A DNA stretch of 64,000 bases from Micromonospora pallida (GTDB taxonomy: Bacteria > Actinomycetota > Actinomycetes > Mycobacteriales > Micromonosporaceae), in contig NZ_FMHW01000002.1 of NCBI RefSeq assembly GCF_900090325.1, forward strand, positions 3,410,001-3,474,000. The letters are read 5' to 3'. The notes under the pieces were generated by a model, which saw only the letters and a program-made list of their open reading frames with translations, searched no databases and was not told the DNA's origin. The translations under genes and the position numbers were made by a program. This document shows positions 25,838-35,018 of the stretch, piece by piece; within the stretch, counting starts at the first letter, position 1, and every line of letters begins with the position of its first letter.

Positions 25838-27633
25838 CAGCGACGAAGCCGAAGCCGGCCGCCGGCCAGAAACCCGGCGAACTGGTGGAGATGGCTTGGG
25901 ATCCGATCACCCGGATCATCGGCAACCTCGGCGTCTACACCAAGATCGACTTCGCGAACCGGGTGGTCGCCGAATGCCACACCACGTCGTCGCTGTTCCG
26001 CGGCTACTCGGTGTTCATGAAGGGGAAGGACCCGCGGGATGCCGGCTTCATCACCAGCCGGATCTGCGGCATCTGCGGCGACAACCACACGACCTGCTCC
26101 GTGTACGCGCAGAACATGGCGTACGGCATCAAGACCCCGCCGCTGGCCGAGTGGATCATCAACCTCGGCGAGGCCGCCGAGTACATGTTCGACCACACCC
26201 TCTTTCAGGACAATCTCGTCTTCGTCGACTTCTGCGAGGCGATGGTCAAGCAGACCAACCCCAGCGTCCTCGCCCGCGCGGAAACCACCGCGGCACCGGG
26301 CCGGGACATCCACGGCTACCGGACGATCGCCGACATCATGCGGGCCTACAACCCGTTCGAGGGCGAGGTCTACAAGGAGGCGCTGAAGGTCAGCCGGACG
26401 ACCCGGGAGATGTTCTGCCTCATGGAGGGCCGGCACGTCCACCCGTCGACGGTCTACCCCGGTGGCGTCGGCACCATGCCGCAGCCGTCGCTGTTCACCG
26501 ACTACCTGAGCCGGCTGATCAGCATCCTGGACTTCGTCAAGAAGTCCGTCGCCCTGAACGACGACATCTTCGACTTCTGGTACGAGGCGCTGCCCGGCTA
26601 CGAGGAGGTCGGCCGTCGCCGGGTCCTGCTCGGCTGCTGGGGCTCGTTCCAGAACCCCGACGTCGTCGACTACCGGTACGAGACCATGACGAACTGGGGG
26701 CGGGCCATGCACGTCACCCCCGGCATCGTCGTCGACGGCAAGCTGCTCACCACGGACCTGGTCGACATCAACCTCGGCATCCGGATCCTGCTCGGCAGCT
26801 CGTACTACAAGGACTGGGTCGGCCAGGAGGAGCCGTTCGTCAAGTACGACCCGCTCGGCAATCCGGTCGACATCCGCCACCCCTGGAACCAGACCACCCT
26901 TCCGGATCCGGGCAAACGCGACTTCAACGACCGGTACAGCTGGGTGATGAGCCCGCGCTGGTTCGACAAGAACAGCGGAGACCATCTCGCGCTGGACACC
27001 GGCGGCGGCTGCTTCGCCCGGCTGTACACCACCGCACTGGCGAAGATGGTCGACACCCCGTATGTCAAGTCGACCGGGCAGAGCGTGCTGATCTCGCTTC
27101 CGAAAAGCCAGCGACTGCCCGAGATGACGCTGGAGTGGAAGATCCCGCGCTGGTCGAACGCGCTGGAGCGGGACCGCTCGCGGGCCTACTTCATCGCTTA
27201 CGCCGCCGCCATGTCGCTGTACTTCCTAGAGCGGGCGATGGAGCGGATGCGCTCCGGCGACATGCGGGTCTTCACCGAGTTCGACGTGCCGGACGAGGCC
27301 ATCGGGTGCGGCTTCCACGAGGCCGTACGAGGCACCCTGTCGCACCACATCGTGATCAGGGACCGCAAGATCGCCAACTACCACCCGTATCCGCCGACGC
27401 CGTGGAACGGCAGTCCCCGCGACAGCTACGGCACCCCCGGACCGTACGAGGACGCGATCCAGAACATGCCGATCTTCGAGGAGAACGGCCCGGACAACTT
27501 CAAGGGCGTCGACATCATGCGGGCGGTGCGCAGCTTCGATCCCTGCCTGCCCTGCGGGGTGCACATGTACGTCGGGGGCGGCCGTACCCTCAAGAAGATC
27601 CACTCGCCGATGTTCGGCGCGTCGCATGGGTGA
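25834..27633 (+). CDS. hhyL: [NiFe]-hydrogenase large subunit, group 1h type
   Basis: A 599-residue catalytic subunit starting at GTG (GTGA overlap with the small subunit). The nickel ligands are in the L1 motif SRICGICGDNHTTC (Cys78, Cys81) and L2 motif DPCLPCGVH (Cys571, Cys574, His577). A 22-residue tail follows His577, the expected cleavage product of the endopeptidase encoded upstream. Length and the L1 form with GDNHTTCS fit group 1h (high-affinity, oxygen-tolerant) enzymes. The downstream NifU-like gene overlaps by 8 bases. Confidence 0.95.
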   Translation: MTATKPKPAAGQKPGELVEMAWDPITRIIGNLGVYTKIDFANRVVAECHTTSSLFRGYSVFMKGKDPRDAGFITSRICGICGDNHTTCSVYAQNMAYGIKTPPLAEWIINLGEAAEYMFDHTLFQDNLVFVDFCEAMVKQTNPSVLARAETTAAPGRDIHGYRTIADIMRAYNPFEGEVYKEALKVSRTTREMFCLMEGRHVHPSTVYPGGVGTMPQPSLFTDYLSRLISILDFVKKSVALNDDIFDFWYEALPGYEEVGRRRVLLGCWGSFQNPDVVDYRYETMTNWGRAMHVTPGIVVDGKLLTTDLVDINLGIRILLGSSYYKDWVGQEEPFVKYDPLGNPVDIRHPWNQTTLPDPGKRDFNDRYSWVMSPRWFDKNSGDHLALDTGGGCFARLYTTALAKMVDTPYVKSTGQSVLISLPKSQRLPEMTLEWKIPRWSNALERDRSRAYFIAYAAAMSLYFLERAMERMRSGDMRVFTEFDVPDEAIGCGFHEAVRGTLSHHIVIRDRKIANYHPYPPTPWNGSPRDSYGTPGPYEDAIQNMPIFEENGPDNFKGVDIMRAVRSFDPCLPCGVHMYVGGGRTLKKIHSPMFGASHG

Positions 27634-28237
27634 GCAGCCGGACCTCCAGCGGCTCGACGACCCGGTCGTCGAGCCGCGGCTGGCCCGCCTGGACACCGTG
27701 CTCGGCCAGCTCGAGCAGACCCCCGGCCGCACCGCCGAGCTGGCGCTGGAGGCCGTCGAGCTGCTGACCGAGGTGTACGGCGAGGCGCTGGCCCGGGTCA
27801 CCGACCTCGTCGCCGGCAGCCCCCGCGCGCTCGACCGGCTCACCGGCGACGAGTTGCTGCGGCACCTGCTGCTGTTGCACCGCATCCATCCGGATCCGCT
27901 GGACCGGCGGGTGGCGCGGGCGGTCGACGACCTCCGGCCGCGGCTGCACGCGCAGGGTGCCGAGATCGCGCTGATCGGTGTCCAGGACGAGGTGGCCCGG
28001 ATCAGCTTGTCCGCCAGGTCGTGCGGCGGTGGCGGCACGGCCCTGCGGGACCTGGTGCGGGAGCAGGTGCTGACGTTCGCGCCGGAGCTGTCCGCCGTCG
28101 ACGTGGTGGCGCCCACGCCGGCTCCGGCGCTGATCCCGGTCGCCACCCTGTGGCAGCGGCCGGACCGGCCCGAGGCGGCGACGATGCGCGAGGCGGGGCG
28201 CGCCGTCGGGCCGCTGGCGTTGGGTGGCACGACATGA
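27626..28237 (+). CDS. NifU-like C-terminal domain protein of the hydrogenase operon
   Basis: The 203-residue protein has a helical N-terminal half and a C-terminal NifU-like fold (DDLRPRLHAQGAEIALIGV, ARISLSARSCGGGGTALRDLV, PELSAVDVV). In NifU the loop carries CxxC to bind a transient FeS cluster; here it is SCGGGG with one cysteine, so canonical scaffold activity is doubtful unless a dimer shares ligands. It probably aids FeS assembly or docking for the small subunit. Genes overlap on both sides. Confidence 0.75.
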   Translation: MGEQPDLQRLDDPVVEPRLARLDTVLGQLEQTPGRTAELALEAVELLTEVYGEALARVTDLVAGSPRALDRLTGDELLRHLLLLHRIHPDPLDRRVARAVDDLRPRLHAQGAEIALIGVQDEVARISLSARSCGGGGTALRDLVREQVLTFAPELSAVDVVAPTPAPALIPVATLWQRPDRPEAATMREAGRAVGPLALGGTT

Positions 28238-28848
28238 CCGCGGGCGCGCTGCAGCGGGCGATCCGCCGCGCCGGGCAGCGCGCGGCCGCAATCGAGCGCT
28301 GCGGCATGTGCGCCGGACCGGTCGGCCCCGAGCACCGGCACCTGTGGGACGAGCAGGACAGGGAGTTGATGTGCGCCTGCACCCCGTGCTCCCTGCTGTT
28401 CGAACGCGAGGCGGCCGGCGGCGGCCGGTACCAGCTCCTCCCCGCCCAGGGCAGGCGGTTGACCGGTCTGTCCGCCGACGAGCTCGGTGTGCCCGTCGGC
28501 CTGGTGTTCTTCGTGAAGCAGCAGGACGGCCGGGTGCTCGGGCACTACCCGAGCCCGCTCGGCACGACCGAGTCGGAGATCGATGCCGACGCCTGGCGGG
28601 CCATCGAGGCACGCTCACCCGCGCTGGCCGAGCTGACGCCACGGGTCGAGGCGTTCCTGGTGTGGACCGGCACGCCGCGCGGCGGCGGCCAACAGTGGGT
28701 GGTGCCGATCGACGACTGCTTCCGGCTCGTGGCGCTCATCCGGCAGCACTGGACGGGCATGTCCGGGGGAAGCGCGGTGTGGCGGGAGATCGCGTGGTTC
28801 TTCGACGATCTCGGCCGACGGCATGGTCGGCCGTCCGGCAACGACTGA
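28234..28848 (+). CDS. DUF5947 family protein
   Basis: The 204-residue protein starts at the ATG overlapping the previous stop. It has a probable zinc or iron knuckle: ERCGMCAGP near residues 22-30 and MCACTPCSLLF near 46-56. The rest includes GRYQLLPAQGRRL and VVPIDDCFRLVALIR. The family is restricted to actinobacterial-type hydrogenase operons; a rubredoxin-like electron carrier or assembly factor is possible. No enzymatic motif is recognised. Confidence 0.75.
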   Translation: MTAGALQRAIRRAGQRAAAIERCGMCAGPVGPEHRHLWDEQDRELMCACTPCSLLFEREAAGGGRYQLLPAQGRRLTGLSADELGVPVGLVFFVKQQDGRVLGHYPSPLGTTESEIDADAWRAIEARSPALAELTPRVEAFLVWTGTPRGGGQQWVVPIDDCFRLVALIRQHWTGMSGGSAVWREIAWFFDDLGRRHGRPSGND

Positions 28849-28862
28849 TGGAGGGGGCGGTA

Positions 28863-29066
28863 ATGGGCGAGATCCGAGTGGGCGATCCCGATGTCGAACT
28901 CGACGCGCCGGCGCACACCAAGGGCGTCGAGGAGGGCAACTCGCGGAGAAGGAAGCAGGCGGGCCATAACGATGACGGGACGGTGGATGCCCGCCGCTCA
29001 ACCGGCATCCGGCCCAAGAAGCACGGCCCGGTCCTGCCGATCATGCCGAACCTGCCGCCGGGCTGA
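28863..29066 (+). CDS. Small hydrophilic hydrogenase-associated protein (67 aa)
   Basis: GGAGGGGGCGG precedes the ATG at 28863; an earlier ATG at 28848 overlaps that site and is less likely. The protein is charged and probably partly disordered: GDPDVELDAPAHTKGVEEGN, then RRRKQAG and a proline-rich end GPVLPIMPNLPPG. It has no cysteine. Small proteins of this type accompany group 1h operons; role unknown. Confidence 0.7.
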   Translation: MGEIRVGDPDVELDAPAHTKGVEEGNSRRRKQAGHNDDGTVDARRSTGIRPKKHGPVLPIMPNLPPG

Positions 29067-29094
29067 GCCGGCGCGGGTCCGAAGGAGGTGAGCT

Positions 29095-29196
29095 GTGCGA
29101 AAGCTGTTGGCGCTGGTGGCCGGCGTCGCCGTGGTGGGGATTTTCTGGAAGGAACTTCCCGCGCTGCGGCGCTACATCAAGATCGAAAAAATGTGA
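29095..29196 (+). CDS. 33-residue membrane miniprotein (DUF6893-like)
   Basis: A near-perfect AAGGAGGTGAGCT precedes a GTG at 29095. The translation MRKLLALVAGVAVVGIFWKE continues to LRRYIKIEKM: one membrane helix followed by a basic tail. It resembles the DUF6893 family of tiny actinobacterial proteins. Its place between the structural genes and hypC suggests a membrane tether or quinone-linking partner for the soluble hydrogenase, but this is inference. Too short for usual gene callers. Confidence 0.72.
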   Translation: MRKLLALVAGVAVVGIFWKELPALRRYIKIEKM

Positions 29197-29218
29197 CCGG
29201 GGAAGGATGAACGAGCCG

Positions 29219-29491
29219 ATGTGCCTAGGGATCCCGGGCGAGATCGTCGAGATCAAAGCCGGCCACGACGACCTCGCCATGGTGGACGTCGTGGGCGTCC
29301 GGCGGGCGATCAACATCGGCCTGCTTGGTCCGGACCAGATAGGAATCGGAGACTGGGTGCTCGTCCATGTCGGGTTCGCCATGTCGAAGATCGACGAGAC
29401 CGAGGCGGCCGCCACGTTGGCGATACTGACCGGCCTCGGGCAGGCGTACACCGACGAGCTGCAGGCGCTCGCCGAATCCGACATCACCTAG
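29219..29491 (+). CDS. hypC: HypC/HupF hydrogenase maturation chaperone
   Basis: Translation from the ATG at 29219 gives MCLGIPGEIVEI, with the essential Cys2 of HypC that carries iron with HypD; an in-frame ATG at 29207 would bury this cysteine, so it is rejected. About 90 residues, the normal size. HypC shuttles the Fe(CN)2CO unit to the large subunit. It lies 12 bases before hypD. A second HypC-like gene is at 34758-35018. Confidence 0.92.
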   Translation: MCLGIPGEIVEIKAGHDDLAMVDVVGVRRAINIGLLGPDQIGIGDWVLVHVGFAMSKIDETEAAATLAILTGLGQAYTDELQALAESDIT

Positions 29492-29503
29492 GAGCGGTGA
29501 CCC

Positions 29504-30631
29504 ATGCGTTACGTCGACGAGTACCGCGACGCCGACAAGGCCCAGGCGCTGGCCACCCAGATCGTCGCGTTGTGCGAACCGGGACGGCAGTACAAGTTCA
29601 TGGAGGTCTGCGGCGGTCACACGCACACCATCTACAAGCACGGGCTCGAGGACTACCTGCCGGAGCAGGTCTCGCTCGTGCACGGGCCGGGATGCCCGGT
29701 GTGCGTGATCCCGATGGGCCGGATCGACGACGCCATCGCCATCGCCCACGAACCGGGCGTCATCATGACGGCGTTCGGCGACATGATGCGGGTGCCCGGC
29801 GGCACCGGCTCATTCCTCGACGCCAAGGCGGCCGGCGCGGACATCCGGATGGTGTACTCACCGTTGGACGCGCTGAAGATCGCCCGAACCAACCCCGACC
29901 GCAGGGTCGTCTTCATGGCGATCGGATTCGAGACCACCTCACCGTCGACCGCGGTGACCGTGCTGCGGGCGGCCGCCGAGGGAATCGACAACTTCTCCGT
30001 CTTCTGCAACCACGTCACCATCCTTCCGGCGATCAAGGCGATTCTCGACTCCCCCGACCTGCGTCTGGACGGCTTCCTCGGGCCCGGGCACGTCTCCACG
30101 GTCATCGGCTGCCGCCCGTACGAGTTCATCGCCCGCGACTACGGCAAGCCGCTGGTATGTGCCGGGTTCGAGCCGCTGGACCTCCTGCAGTCGGTCTTCA
30201 TGCTGCTCAAGCAGCTCGCAGAGGGCCGCTGTGAGGTGGAGAACCAGTACACCCGGGTGGTGCCCTGGGACGGCAACCTGCGGGCACTGGAGGCGATCGG
30301 CCAGGTCATGCAGTTGCGACCGCACTTCGAGTGGCGTGGCCTCGGCTTCATCTCGCACTCCGCGCTACGGATGCGGGACGAGTACGCGACGTACGACGCC
30401 GAGCGGCTCTTCGACGTTCCCGGGGTGCGGGTGGCGGATCCGAAGGCCTGCCAGTGCGGCGAGGTGCTCAAGGGTGTGCTCAAGCCGTGGGAGTGCAAGG
30501 TGTTCGGCACGGCCTGCACGCCGGAGACGCCCATCGGCACGTGCATGGTCTCGTCGGAGGGCGCCTGCGCGGCCTACTACAACTTCGGCCGCTTCACACG
30601 GCAGCGGCTGACGGAGGCGACAAGGGTATGA
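29504..30631 (+). CDS. hypD: HypD iron-cyanide scaffold protein
   Basis: A full-length 375-residue HypD. Conserved cysteines are in VCGGHTHTIYKHG (Cys36) and HGPGCPVCVIP (Cys64, Cys67), with the C-terminal [4Fe-4S] cysteines in CQCGEVLKG, ECKVFG, ACTPETPIGTC and EGACAAYY. With HypC it assembles the Fe(CN)2CO cofactor. Its stop overlaps the hypE start (ATGA). Confidence 0.95.
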   Translation: MRYVDEYRDADKAQALATQIVALCEPGRQYKFMEVCGGHTHTIYKHGLEDYLPEQVSLVHGPGCPVCVIPMGRIDDAIAIAHEPGVIMTAFGDMMRVPGGTGSFLDAKAAGADIRMVYSPLDALKIARTNPDRRVVFMAIGFETTSPSTAVTVLRAAAEGIDNFSVFCNHVTILPAIKAILDSPDLRLDGFLGPGHVSTVIGCRPYEFIARDYGKPLVCAGFEPLDLLQSVFMLLKQLAEGRCEVENQYTRVVPWDGNLRALEAIGQVMQLRPHFEWRGLGFISHSALRMRDEYATYDAERLFDVPGVRVADPKACQCGEVLKGVLKPWECKVFGTACTPETPIGTCMVSSEGACAAYYNFGRFTRQRLTEATRV

Positions 30632-31779
30632 CGACCGAACGTACCGCGGAATGGGCCGAGCGCGCGGTGGCCGAGGCCGGCCCGATCGCCGACCGGGAGC
30701 CCGGACCCCTGTCGCCGGAGCAGCAGGTGCTGCACCGCATCGAGCGGGCGCGCCGACGCAAGCCGAAGGTCAGGGAGAACCGGATCACCCTCGCGCACGG
30801 CGCGGGCGGAAAGGCGACGCACACCCTGGTCGAAGGGCTTTTCGTCGAGGCGTTCCGCAACCCGACGTTGGAGGCGCTCGACGACGCGGCCGTGCTCTCC
30901 GTGCACGGCACCCGGCTGGCCTTCACCACCGACTCGTACGTGGTGTCGCCGCTGTTCTTTCCCGGCGGGGACATCGGCGATCTCGCCGTCAACGGCACGG
31001 TCAACGACCTCGCGGTCAGCGGCGCCCGTCCGTTGTACCTGGCGGCCGGGTTCATCCTCGAGGAAGGCTTTCCCGTCGCCGACCTGCAACGGATCGCCAC
31101 GTCCATGGCCCGCGCGGCGGACCGCGCCGGCGTCCAGGTGGTCACCGGCGACACGAAGGTGGTGCAGCGGGGCAAGGCCGACGGCTGCTACATCAACACG
31201 GCGGGCGTCGGTGTGCTGGAGCGGCCGGTGACGCTGGGCACCCCGCACATCCGCCCCGGCGACGCGGTCGTCGTATCGGGGCCCATCGGCGACCACGGCG
31301 TCACGATCATGCTCGCCCGCGGCGAACTGGACATCGAGGCCGACCTCGCCTCGGACACCGCGCCGCTGCCCGGTCTCGTGGACGCCCTGCTGGACGCGGC
31401 CCCCGATGTGCGGCTACTGCGTGACGCGACCCGGGGCGGGGTGGCGACGATCCTCAACGAGGTCGCGCAGGCGGCGCAGGTCGCCGTCGTCGTCGACGAG
31501 GCCTCGGTACCGGTGCGCCCTGCGGTGACCGGTGCCTGCGAACTGCTCGGTATCGACCCGCTCTACGTGGCCTGCGAGGGACGTTTCGTCGCCGTGGTCG
31601 ACGGCACGCAGGCGGAGGCGGCCGTGGCCGCGCTGCGCGCCCACCGGCTGGGCAAGGGCGCGGCGATCATCGGCCGGGTCGCCGCCGACCCGCCGGGGAT
31701 CGTGCTGCTCAGGACGGCGTTCGGCGGTACCCGCGTCGTCGACATGCTGGTGGGAGATCCGCTACCGCGGATCTGTTGA
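30628..31779 (+). CDS. hypE: HypE carbamoyl dehydratase
   Basis: A 383-residue PurM-like ATPase that turns the carbamoyl group delivered by HypF into thiocyanate on its own C-terminal cysteine. The essential ending PRIC is present as the last four residues. The core starts at ITLAHGAGGK; about 55 extra N-terminal residues (ERAVAEAGPIADREPG) precede it, longer than usual. GGDIGDLAVNGTVNDLAVSG and RDATRGGVATILNE are typical. It ends the plus-strand operon, 22 bases from the convergent hypF stop. Confidence 0.95.
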   Translation: MTTERTAEWAERAVAEAGPIADREPGPLSPEQQVLHRIERARRRKPKVRENRITLAHGAGGKATHTLVEGLFVEAFRNPTLEALDDAAVLSVHGTRLAFTTDSYVVSPLFFPGGDIGDLAVNGTVNDLAVSGARPLYLAAGFILEEGFPVADLQRIATSMARAADRAGVQVVTGDTKVVQRGKADGCYINTAGVGVLERPVTLGTPHIRPGDAVVVSGPIGDHGVTIMLARGELDIEADLASDTAPLPGLVDALLDAAPDVRLLRDATRGGVATILNEVAQAAQVAVVVDEASVPVRPAVTGACELLGIDPLYVACEGRFVAVVDGTQAEAAVAALRAHRLGKGAAIIGRVAADPPGIVLLRTAFGGTRVVDMLVGDPLPRIC

Positions 31780-31801
31780 CGCGGCATCGGCAGAGCGCCG
31801 C

Positions 31802-34087
31802 TCAGGCCGCCAGGTCAGCCCGGTGACGGGCGGCGGCCACCACCGCCTGACCGAGGCAGACGCCTCCGTCGTTGGGCGGCACCCGCGAGTGCACGAGCGC
31901 CCGGAACCCCTTCGTCTCCAGCCCGCACACCACGCGCTCGAGCAGCAGCACGTTCTGGAAGACGCCGCCGGACAGCGCGACGCTGGTCAGACCAGTGCTC
32001 TCCCGGACGGCTTCCGCCGCCCGTACCACGGCGTCGGCCAGGCCGTGATGAAAGCGCGCGGCGATCCGGCCGGGGTCCACGTCGGCGAGCAGGTCCTCGA
32101 CCACGCACCGGACCAGCCCGCGCCCGACGTCGACAAACGGGACCGGGCCGGCCGCCTCGACCCGGTAGCCGCCGCGCTCGTCGAGACGAGCCCGCTGTTC
32201 CAGGGCGATCGCGGCCTGCCCCTCGTACGTGACCCGGTCGCGCAGGCCGAGGATCGCCGAGACGGCGTCGAACAAACGCCCGGCGCTCGAGGTGCGCGGC
32301 GAGTTCGTTCCGCTGCGCGCCAGCGCCACCACCGTGGACCACCGCCGCTCGTGCCGCCGCACCACCGCCAGGTCGGGCACCGCGTCGCCGTAGATATCGT
32401 CGAGGTACGCCACCGCCATCCGCCACGGCTCACGTACCGCCGCGACCCCGCCTGGCATCGGCACCGCGCCCAGGTGGCCGACCCGATCGAACCCGCGCAG
32501 GTCGGCGACGAGCAGCTCGCCTCCCCAGAGGGTGCCGTCCGAGCCGAATCCCAGACCGTCGAAGGCGACGCCGATCACCGGGCCGGGCTCGCCGTTGTCG
32601 GCCAGACAGGACGCGATGTGGGCATGGTGGTGCTGGACGCCGACCAGCTCGACGTCGTCGCGCTGCAGCGCGTACTTGGTCGACAGGTACTCGGGGTGCA
32701 GATCGTGGGCGACGATCTCCGGCCGGACGTCGAAGATCCGGCTGAAGTGCGCGATCCCGTCGGTGAACGCGCACAGGGTCTCGTAGTTCTCCAGGTCGCC
32801 GATGTGGTGCGACACGAACGCGCGCCGTCCCTTGGCCACGCAGAACGTGTTCTTCAGCTCCGCGCCGCACGCCAGCACCGGTCGGTCGAACGGCCACGGC
32901 ACGGTCACCGGGGCGGGCACGTAACCGCGGGACCGCCGCACCGGCAGCTCGCGGCCCCGGAACACGCGCACCACCGAGTCGTCGGTGCGGACGTGAATCC
33001 GCCGATCGTGCACCAGGAAACCGTCGGCGAGGTGCGCCAGCCGCTCCCGGGCGTCGTCGTCGCGGTGAGCGATCGGTTCGTCCGAGATGTTACCGCTGGT
33101 CAGCACGACCGGCGTGCCGAGCCGGCTGAGCAGCAGATGGTGCAGCGGCGCGTACGGCAGCATGACACCCAGGTCGCGGTTGTCCGGCGCCACCGACGCC
33201 GCGACCGGGGCGTCGACCCGACGTGGTAACAGCACCACGGGACGGCGGGCACCGGTGAGGACCGGCACCGCCGCCGGCGGCACGTCGACCAGCACGCGCG
33301 CCGCCCGAAGGTCGCCGGCCATCACGGCGAACGGCTTCTCCTCGCGGCGCTTGCCGGCGCGCAGCGCCGAGACAGCCTGCTCGTCATCGGCACGGGTGGC
33401 CAGGTGGTAGCCGCCCAGCCCCTTGACCGCGACGATCCGGCCGTCCCGTAGCCACCGCGCGGCGGCCTCCACGGGATCGCCCGGAACCGGGGCACCGTCG
33501 GCGTCGACGAGCCGGAGGGTGGGGCCGCAGGCCGGGCAGCACACCGGCTCGGCGTGGAACCGGCGGTCCTGCGGATCTGCGTACTCGGCGGCGCAGTCCG
33601 CGCAGAGCGGAAACTCGGCCATGGTGGTGGCGCGGCGGTCGTACGGGACGTCCGTGACGATCGTGAACCGCGGGCCGCAGTTGGTGCAGTTCGTCAACGG
33701 GTAGCCGTGGCGACGGTCCGCCGTATCGGACAGTTCCGCGAGGCAGTCCGGGCAGGTGGCGGTATCCGGCGAGATCAGCGTTGCGCGACCGACGCCGGTG
33801 ACACTGGCGACAATGCCGAAGCCACGCTGTCCGGTCGGCGGCACCACTTCAGTGCTGACCCGTTCGACCTGCGCCAGCGTCGGTGCGCGTCGGCTGAGGT
33901 CCGCCACGAAGCTGGCCATCGCCGCCGCCTCGCCCTCGACTTCGGCGAAGACGCCCTCGGTGTCGTTGCCGACAAAACCGGCCAGGCGGTACTCGGCGGC
34001 GAGGTGGTGCACGAACGGACGGAAGCCGACCCCCTGCACGATACCCTCGACCCGGACCCGTATCCGCCCCGCACCAGCTAGCACCAC
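31802..34087 (-). CDS. hypF: HypF carbamoyltransferase
   Basis: A 761-residue HypF starting at GTG. Domains in order: acylphosphatase (EGIVQGVGFRPFVHHLA, near 14-30), two zinc fingers (CPDC...CTNC and CADC...CPAC, near 113-187), a YrdC-like domain (AVKGLGGYHLATRA, then ITSGN-like LTSGNISDEPI) and a Kae1-like domain with QHHHAHIASC, DGLGFGSDGT and VALSGGVFQN. It makes carbamoyl-adenylate from carbamoyl phosphate and passes the group to HypE. It is the last gene of a minus-strand unit with SIS and HypC-like genes. Confidence 0.95.
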   Translation of the reverse strand: MVLAGAGRIRVRVEGIVQGVGFRPFVHHLAAEYRLAGFVGNDTEGVFAEVEGEAAAMASFVADLSRRAPTLAQVERVSTEVVPPTGQRGFGIVASVTGVGRATLISPDTATCPDCLAELSDTADRRHGYPLTNCTNCGPRFTIVTDVPYDRRATTMAEFPLCADCAAEYADPQDRRFHAEPVCCPACGPTLRLVDADGAPVPGDPVEAAARWLRDGRIVAVKGLGGYHLATRADDEQAVSALRAGKRREEKPFAVMAGDLRAARVLVDVPPAAVPVLTGARRPVVLLPRRVDAPVAASVAPDNRDLGVMLPYAPLHHLLLSRLGTPVVLTSGNISDEPIAHRDDDARERLAHLADGFLVHDRRIHVRTDDSVVRVFRGRELPVRRSRGYVPAPVTVPWPFDRPVLACGAELKNTFCVAKGRRAFVSHHIGDLENYETLCAFTDGIAHFSRIFDVRPEIVAHDLHPEYLSTKYALQRDDVELVGVQHHHAHIASCLADNGEPGPVIGVAFDGLGFGSDGTLWGGELLVADLRGFDRVGHLGAVPMPGGVAAVREPWRMAVAYLDDIYGDAVPDLAVVRRHERRWSTVVALARSGTNSPRTSSAGRLFDAVSAILGLRDRVTYEGQAAIALEQRARLDERGGYRVEAAGPVPFVDVGRGLVRCVVEDLLADVDPGRIAARFHHGLADAVVRAAEAVRESTGLTSVALSGGVFQNVLLLERVVCGLETKGFRALVHSRVPPNDGGVCLGQAVVAAARHRADLAA

Positions 34088-34095
34088 GGTGACTG

Positions 34096-34761
34096 TCAGA
34101 GTTCGCCGGCCAGTGCCTGCTGGGTGAGTTCCCAGAGCACGTGATAGATCGTGGTCTGCGCCTCCTGCACCCGGTGCACGGATGCGGACGGCACCACGAA
34201 CAGATAGTCGACGGCCTCGGATTCCGCCATCTTGCCGCCGTCATAACCGGCGAGTCCGACGCTGACCATGCCCCGCCGAGCGGCCTCGTCAAAGGCCCGC
34301 AGCACGTTGGTCGAGCCGCCGCTGGTGGAAAGGCCTACCGCGACGTCGCCGGCGCGACCGAACGCGGCCAACTGCCGGGCGAAGACCGCGTCGAACCCGA
34401 CATCGTTGGAGAGCGCGGTGAGCACCGCGACGTCGTGGGTCAGCGAGAAAGCCGGCAACGGTCGGGCGGCCTTCGGCGGGTGCAGGAACAACTGCGCGAG
34501 GTCCTGAGCGTCAGTGCTGCTGCCGCCGTTGCCGAAGGTGAACAGCCTGCCGCCGGCCTGGAACGCCTGGGCGAGCCGGTGGGCACACTCGACCAACCGG
34601 CGCCCGTGCTCGGGCACCAGGGACTCACGGAGGATGACGATCTCCGCCGCCTTCTCCGCCGTGGACCGGGTGACGTCGGCGAGCACCAGTTCGGCGTCGG
34701 TCGCCCGGCTGTCGAGGAACGGGTAGAGCGCGCCGAGGGCGCCCTCGACCCGGGCGCTCAT
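34096..34761 (-). CDS. SIS-domain phosphosugar isomerase-like protein (GmhA type)
   Basis: A 221-residue SIS protein with the complete phosphosugar motifs FGNGGSSTDAQD and GLSTSGGSTNVLRAF, as in sedoheptulose-7-phosphate isomerases. No other heptose pathway gene is nearby. It sits 8 bases before hypF and overlaps the HypC-like gene, a placement seen in other actinobacterial hyp clusters, suggesting a hydrogenase-linked job that is not understood. A diverged paralogue is at 35015-35629. Confidence 0.85.
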   Translation of the reverse strand: MSARVEGALGALYPFLDSRATDAELVLADVTRSTAEKAAEIVILRESLVPEHGRRLVECAHRLAQAFQAGGRLFTFGNGGSSTDAQDLAQLFLHPPKAARPLPAFSLTHDVAVLTALSNDVGFDAVFARQLAAFGRAGDVAVGLSTSGGSTNVLRAFDEAARRGMVSVGLAGYDGGKMAESEAVDYLFVVPSASVHRVQEAQTTIYHVLWELTQQALAGEL

Positions 34762-35018
34762 CGGGCCTTCTCCACGACCGCGATGGCCTCCTTCGCGTGC
34801 ACGAGCACCACATCGCCCGGTACCGCGTCGACCAGCGCGACGCTGACCTCCTCGGGTCCGGCGTCCGTGTCGACCACGGCCAGGTCGCCGAGCAGCAGCT
34901 CACGGACCCGGACGGCAACCGCGACGTCCGAACAGGTGATGCAGACCTCGTCGTGGCAGTCGAGCCGGACCGGTGTGGCCGGACGGCCGGACGGCGAGGT
35001 GAGCGGCCGCCCGGTCAC
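34758..35018 (-). CDS. HypC-like protein, second copy
   Basis: From the GTG at 35018 (GTGA overlap with the previous stop) the protein has 86 residues. The HypC core is seen in CHDEVCITCSDVAVAVRV, LLLGDLAVVDT, VSVALVDAVPGDVVLVHAKEAIAVVE. Unlike HypC at 29219 it does not start MC; the cysteines are near residues 20-28, so it belongs to the longer-N-terminus HupF/HypC subgroup. It may serve a different client or a step with HypF. Confidence 0.8.
   Translation of the reverse strand: MTGRPLTSPSGRPATPVRLDCHDEVCITCSDVAVAVRVRELLLGDLAVVDTDAGPEEVSVALVDAVPGDVVLVHAKEAIAVVEKAR

Noticed and set aside
25807..26985. Minus-strand frame over the hydrogenase large subunit
   Set aside because: Antisense of hhyL with no recognisable domain.
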